This document shows positions 61,950 to 64,000 of a stretch of 64,000 bases of DNA, piece after piece. Below the pieces are notes generated by a model that was not told the DNA's origin, did not search any database, and saw only the letters and a list, made by a program, of their open reading frames with translations. A program made the translations under genes and the position numbers. Numbering within the stretch: the stretch's first letter is position 1; each line of letters begins with the position of its first letter. Source of the stretch: Pseudooceanicola algae (lineage in GTDB: Bacteria; Pseudomonadota; Alphaproteobacteria; Rhodobacterales; Rhodobacteraceae); NCBI RefSeq assembly GCF_003590145.2, contig NZ_CP060436.1:2919001-2983000 (forward strand). Reading direction: 5' to 3'.

Positions 61950-63497
61950 ATGCTTTGGTCATTTATCAAAATCGGCGTTTTCATTTGCCTGGTGGCTGCG
62001 GCCGCCATGGGGGCGAGTTACCTTCTGGAACTCGACGGGGGCGTGCAGATCGCCTTTGGCGCCTACGAATTCAACCTGACGCCGATGCGCGCGGTGCTGG
62101 CCCTGTTGCTGCTGCTGGCAGCGGTCTGGGTGCTGTTCCGGCTGGCGGGCCTTCTGATTGCCCTGCTGCGCTTCATCAACGGCGACGAAACCGCGCTGAG
62201 CCGGCATTTCGACCGCAACCGCGAACGCAAGGGCATCCAAGCGCTGAGCGAAGGCATGATGGCCCTGGCCTCGGGCGAAGGACGCCTGGCCATGGCCAAG
62301 GCCGCGCGGGCTAAGAAATACCTTGATCGCAGCGATCTGACCAACCTGCTGACCGCCCAGGCGGCCGAGCTGACCGGCGACAAGAAGAAGCGCGAGCAGG
62401 CCTATCGCCAGTTGCTGACCGATGACCGCACGCGCTTTGTCGGTGTGCGCGGGCTGATGAAGCAGCGGCTTGAGGAAGGCGATACCGAAACGGCGATGAA
62501 ACTGGCCGAAAAGGCCTTTGCGCTGAAGCCCGGTCATGTCGAGGTGCAGGATACGCTGCTGCGCCTTCAGGCCGCCAATTCCGACTGGCAGGGCGCACGC
62601 AACACCCTGAAGGCCAAGCTGCGCACCGGGGCGCTGCCGCGTGATGTGCATCGCCGCCGTGACGCGGTGCTGGCCCTGTCCGAAGCCAAGGTGATCATCG
62701 ACGAAGATGCCTCGATCGAGGCGCGCGAAGCGGCGATCCAGGCCAACAAGCTGAGCCCCGACCTGATCCCGGCGGCCGTCTATGCCGCGCGGGCCTATCA
62801 CGAGCAGGGCAAGGACAAATACGCCAGCCGCGTGCTGCGCAAGGCATGGGAAACCAGCCCGCATCCAGACCTGGCCGTGGCTTTTGCCGCCCTCGTCCCG
62901 GACGAAACGCCCGCGGCGCGGCTGAAACGCTTCCGCGCGTTGACCAAGCTGCGTCCCGATCACCGCGAAACCCGGCTTCTGCTGGCCGAGCTGAACATCG
63001 GCGCCGAAGATTTCCCCGAGGCGCGCCGCGCCCTGGGTGATCTTGCCACGGTCAAGCCCGATGCCCGTGCGCTGACCATCATGGCGGCGATCGAACGCGG
63101 CGAAGGCAGCCCGGATGCGATCGTCAAGGGCTGGCTGACCCGTGCCGTCAGCGCCCCGCGCGGCCCGCAATGGACCTGCGAGAACTGTCATCATACCCAC
63201 ACCCACTGGGCGCCGGTCTGCGAGAACTGCGACGCCTTCGACACCCTGGCCTGGAAAGACGCCCCGGCGACGGAATACCAATCTCCGATGTCGCAGCAGA
63301 TGTTGCCGCTGATCGTCGGGCGGGTCGATGATGCGGTGAACATGCCCGTGGTCCCGACCGAACCCGCCGTGAACCCGGCTGATCCTGCGGCGCCCGTTCC
63401 GCCGGCCGACACCGCTGACGAGGTCCCGGATGCAGAGCTTCTGCCGCCCGAGGAAACGACTGCCGAGGCGGGCAGCGAGCCCAAGGTCAGGTCCTGA
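61950..63497 (+). CDS. hemY: HemY-like TPR membrane protein
   Basis: A 515-residue membrane protein with two N-terminal helices (about 5-25 and 45-75), the HemY N-domain, TPR-like repeats through about residue 400, then a Zn-ribbon-like cysteine motif (WTCENCHHTHTHWAPVCENC, about 407-426) and a Pro/Glu-rich tail. This HemY is not protoporphyrinogen oxidase but a protein of unclear role tied to heme genes. The C-x2-C pairs recall the LapB rubredoxin end. Confidence 0.88.
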   Translation: MLWSFIKIGVFICLVAAAAMGASYLLELDGGVQIAFGAYEFNLTPMRAVLALLLLLAAVWVLFRLAGLLIALLRFINGDETALSRHFDRNRERKGIQALSEGMMALASGEGRLAMAKAARAKKYLDRSDLTNLLTAQAAELTGDKKKREQAYRQLLTDDRTRFVGVRGLMKQRLEEGDTETAMKLAEKAFALKPGHVEVQDTLLRLQAANSDWQGARNTLKAKLRTGALPRDVHRRRDAVLALSEAKVIIDEDASIEAREAAIQANKLSPDLIPAAVYAARAYHEQGKDKYASRVLRKAWETSPHPDLAVAFAALVPDETPAARLKRFRALTKLRPDHRETRLLLAELNIGAEDFPEARRALGDLATVKPDARALTIMAAIERGEGSPDAIVKGWLTRAVSAPRGPQWTCENCHHTHTHWAPVCENCDAFDTLAWKDAPATEYQSPMSQQMLPLIVGRVDDAVNMPVVPTEPAVNPADPAAPVPPADTADEVPDAELLPPEETTAEAGSEPKVRS

Positions 63498-63502
63498 TCC
63501 CT

Positions 63503-63538
63503 CTCGCGCTGCGGGGCCATCAGGACCCGGAGCGCGAG
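63503..63538. terminator. stem-loop after hemY
   Basis: CTCGCGCT (63503-63510) pairs with AGCGCGAG (63531-63538), with an inner CGGG/CCCG helix, just after the hemY stop. There is no T run. It is probably the end of the hemD-mic60-hemY transcript. Confidence 0.5.
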
Positions 63539-63644
63539 GCACCGTGCAGGGGAAAATAGCACTTTCCCATGGGTCGGAGGGGTGCTATAGCCCCGCTCCA
63601 CGAGGCCCCGCCAGCCACAGGCTTGCACCGCCTCGGGAAGAAGT

Positions 63645-63720
63645 GCCGGTGTAGCTCAGCTGGTAGAGCACGTCATTCGTAATGATGGGGTCGTAGGTTC
63701 GAGTCCTATCACCGGCACCA
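63645..63720 (+). tRNA. tRNA-Thr (anticodon CGT)
   Basis: A 76-base cloverleaf: acceptor GCCGGTG with CACCGGC, D-arm GCTC/GAGC, anticodon stem CGTCA/TGATG (one G-T pair) with loop TTCGTAA, giving anticodon CGT that reads ACG, TpsiC arm with GGTTCGAGTCC and an encoded CCA end (63718-63720). A pyrimidine at 63721 follows. Confidence 0.97.
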
Positions 63721-63790
63721 CTTCTCTCCTCCCTTCCAAAGGTATCTCGCGATCCCGCTGCCAGGGACTTTGGTCGCTGTGGCATCAGCC

Positions 63791-64000
63791 CTACCAGGAC
63801 CTCGCGATACCGGCCCCGGCGTATAGCTGGCTGCGTCGGCGCACCACCGGGCTGTTGGCGGCGTCGTCCAGCAGGTAGGAATAGATCATCCCGCCCACCA
63901 CTGCCCAGTCTTCGGACACCGGTTGCACGAAGACGGCTGTCAGGCGGGCATCGCGCCAGCCCGATCTGGCGCTGTATTCGGTCAGCCCGCTGGCGGCCGA
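63791..64000 (-). CDS. MipA/OmpV family outer-membrane protein, C-terminal part
   Basis: The last 69 residues are readable before the window ends; the start lies to the right. SEDWAVVGGMIYSYLLDDAA followed by NSPVV is the characteristic end of MipA/OmpV barrels, and the chain ends GAGIARSW with an aromatic residue as in outer-membrane proteins. MipA binds MltA in E. coli; an mltA gene is at 12593, but the link is not established here. Confidence 0.75.
   Translation of the reverse strand, partial: SAASGLTEYSARSGWRDARLTAVFVQPVSEDWAVVGGMIYSYLLDDAANSPVVRRRSQLYAGAGIARSW

Overview
This window is core chromosome of a GC-rich alphaproteobacterium, most likely a member of the Rhodobacteraceae (Roseobacter/Rhodobacter group). 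The grounds are conserved gene order (parB-parA-rsmG-mnmG-mnmE-rho-hemJ, maf-aroE-coaE-dnaQ-secB, timA-mltA-smr-hslU-hslV, addA-addB-murU-amgK-tsaE, regB/regA-ahcY, tsaD-gpsA, hemD-mic60-hemY) and marker proteins such as RegB/RegA. No phage, insertion sequence, integrase, CRISPR array or rRNA gene was seen.

Bases 1-16000 hold the replication-origin neighbourhood. The gap between hemJ and maf (about 7541-7949) has an A+T-rich stretch and a cluster of DnaA boxes, two of them perfect TTATCCACA. Genes on both sides are transcribed away from it, so it is very probably oriC. Two perfect 16-bp parS sites lie 3-6 kb to its left, inside the 5' ends of rsmG and mnmG, beside the parAB operon that uses them. 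To the right come nucleotide hygiene (maf), shikimate, CoA and proofreading genes (aroE, coaE, dnaQ), protein export (secB), envelope genes (fxsA, timA, mltA), smr and an efflux transporter.

Bases 16000-30200 carry an epimerase, the HslUV protease (with a membrane-protein gene coupled to hslU), thioredoxin, the AddAB recombination nuclease, the AmgK-MurU cell-wall recycling pair and tsaE. As given, addB is split by a one-base frameshift in a C run.

Bases 30250-44910 form a catabolic block: pcaI-pcaJ-pcaF with an IclR regulator (end of the beta-ketoadipate pathway), putA with an Lrp-type regulator (proline degradation), and a four-gene operon (FAD oxidase, HyuA, HyuB, SDR) flanked by a rhodanese and a second IclR regulator. 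Several inverted repeats upstream of these units look like operators. The block sits between tsaE and a PAS-domain gene that, from memory, are usually close in relatives, so it may be an insertion.

Bases 45000-64000 return to core functions: a PAS protein, the RegB/RegA redox two-component system, a broken VOC gene (in-frame amber codon) divergent from a tandem-HxlR regulator, L-lactate dehydrogenase, GNAT and HD proteins, ahcY, a small secreted protein, an amino acid:Na+ symporter with a universal stress protein, a 620-base gap with a strong terminator and a possible small RNA, an EVE protein, gpsA, tsaD, hemD, a mitofilin-like protein, HemY, tRNA-Thr(CGT) and the end of a MipA/OmpV outer-membrane protein.

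Most of the window is ordinary, well-conserved sequence. The items most worth a second look are the putative oriC with its parS sites, the two broken genes (addB and the VOC gene), the candidate small RNA near 56.8 kb, and the hydantoinase/oxidase operon. No convincing wholly new system was found.
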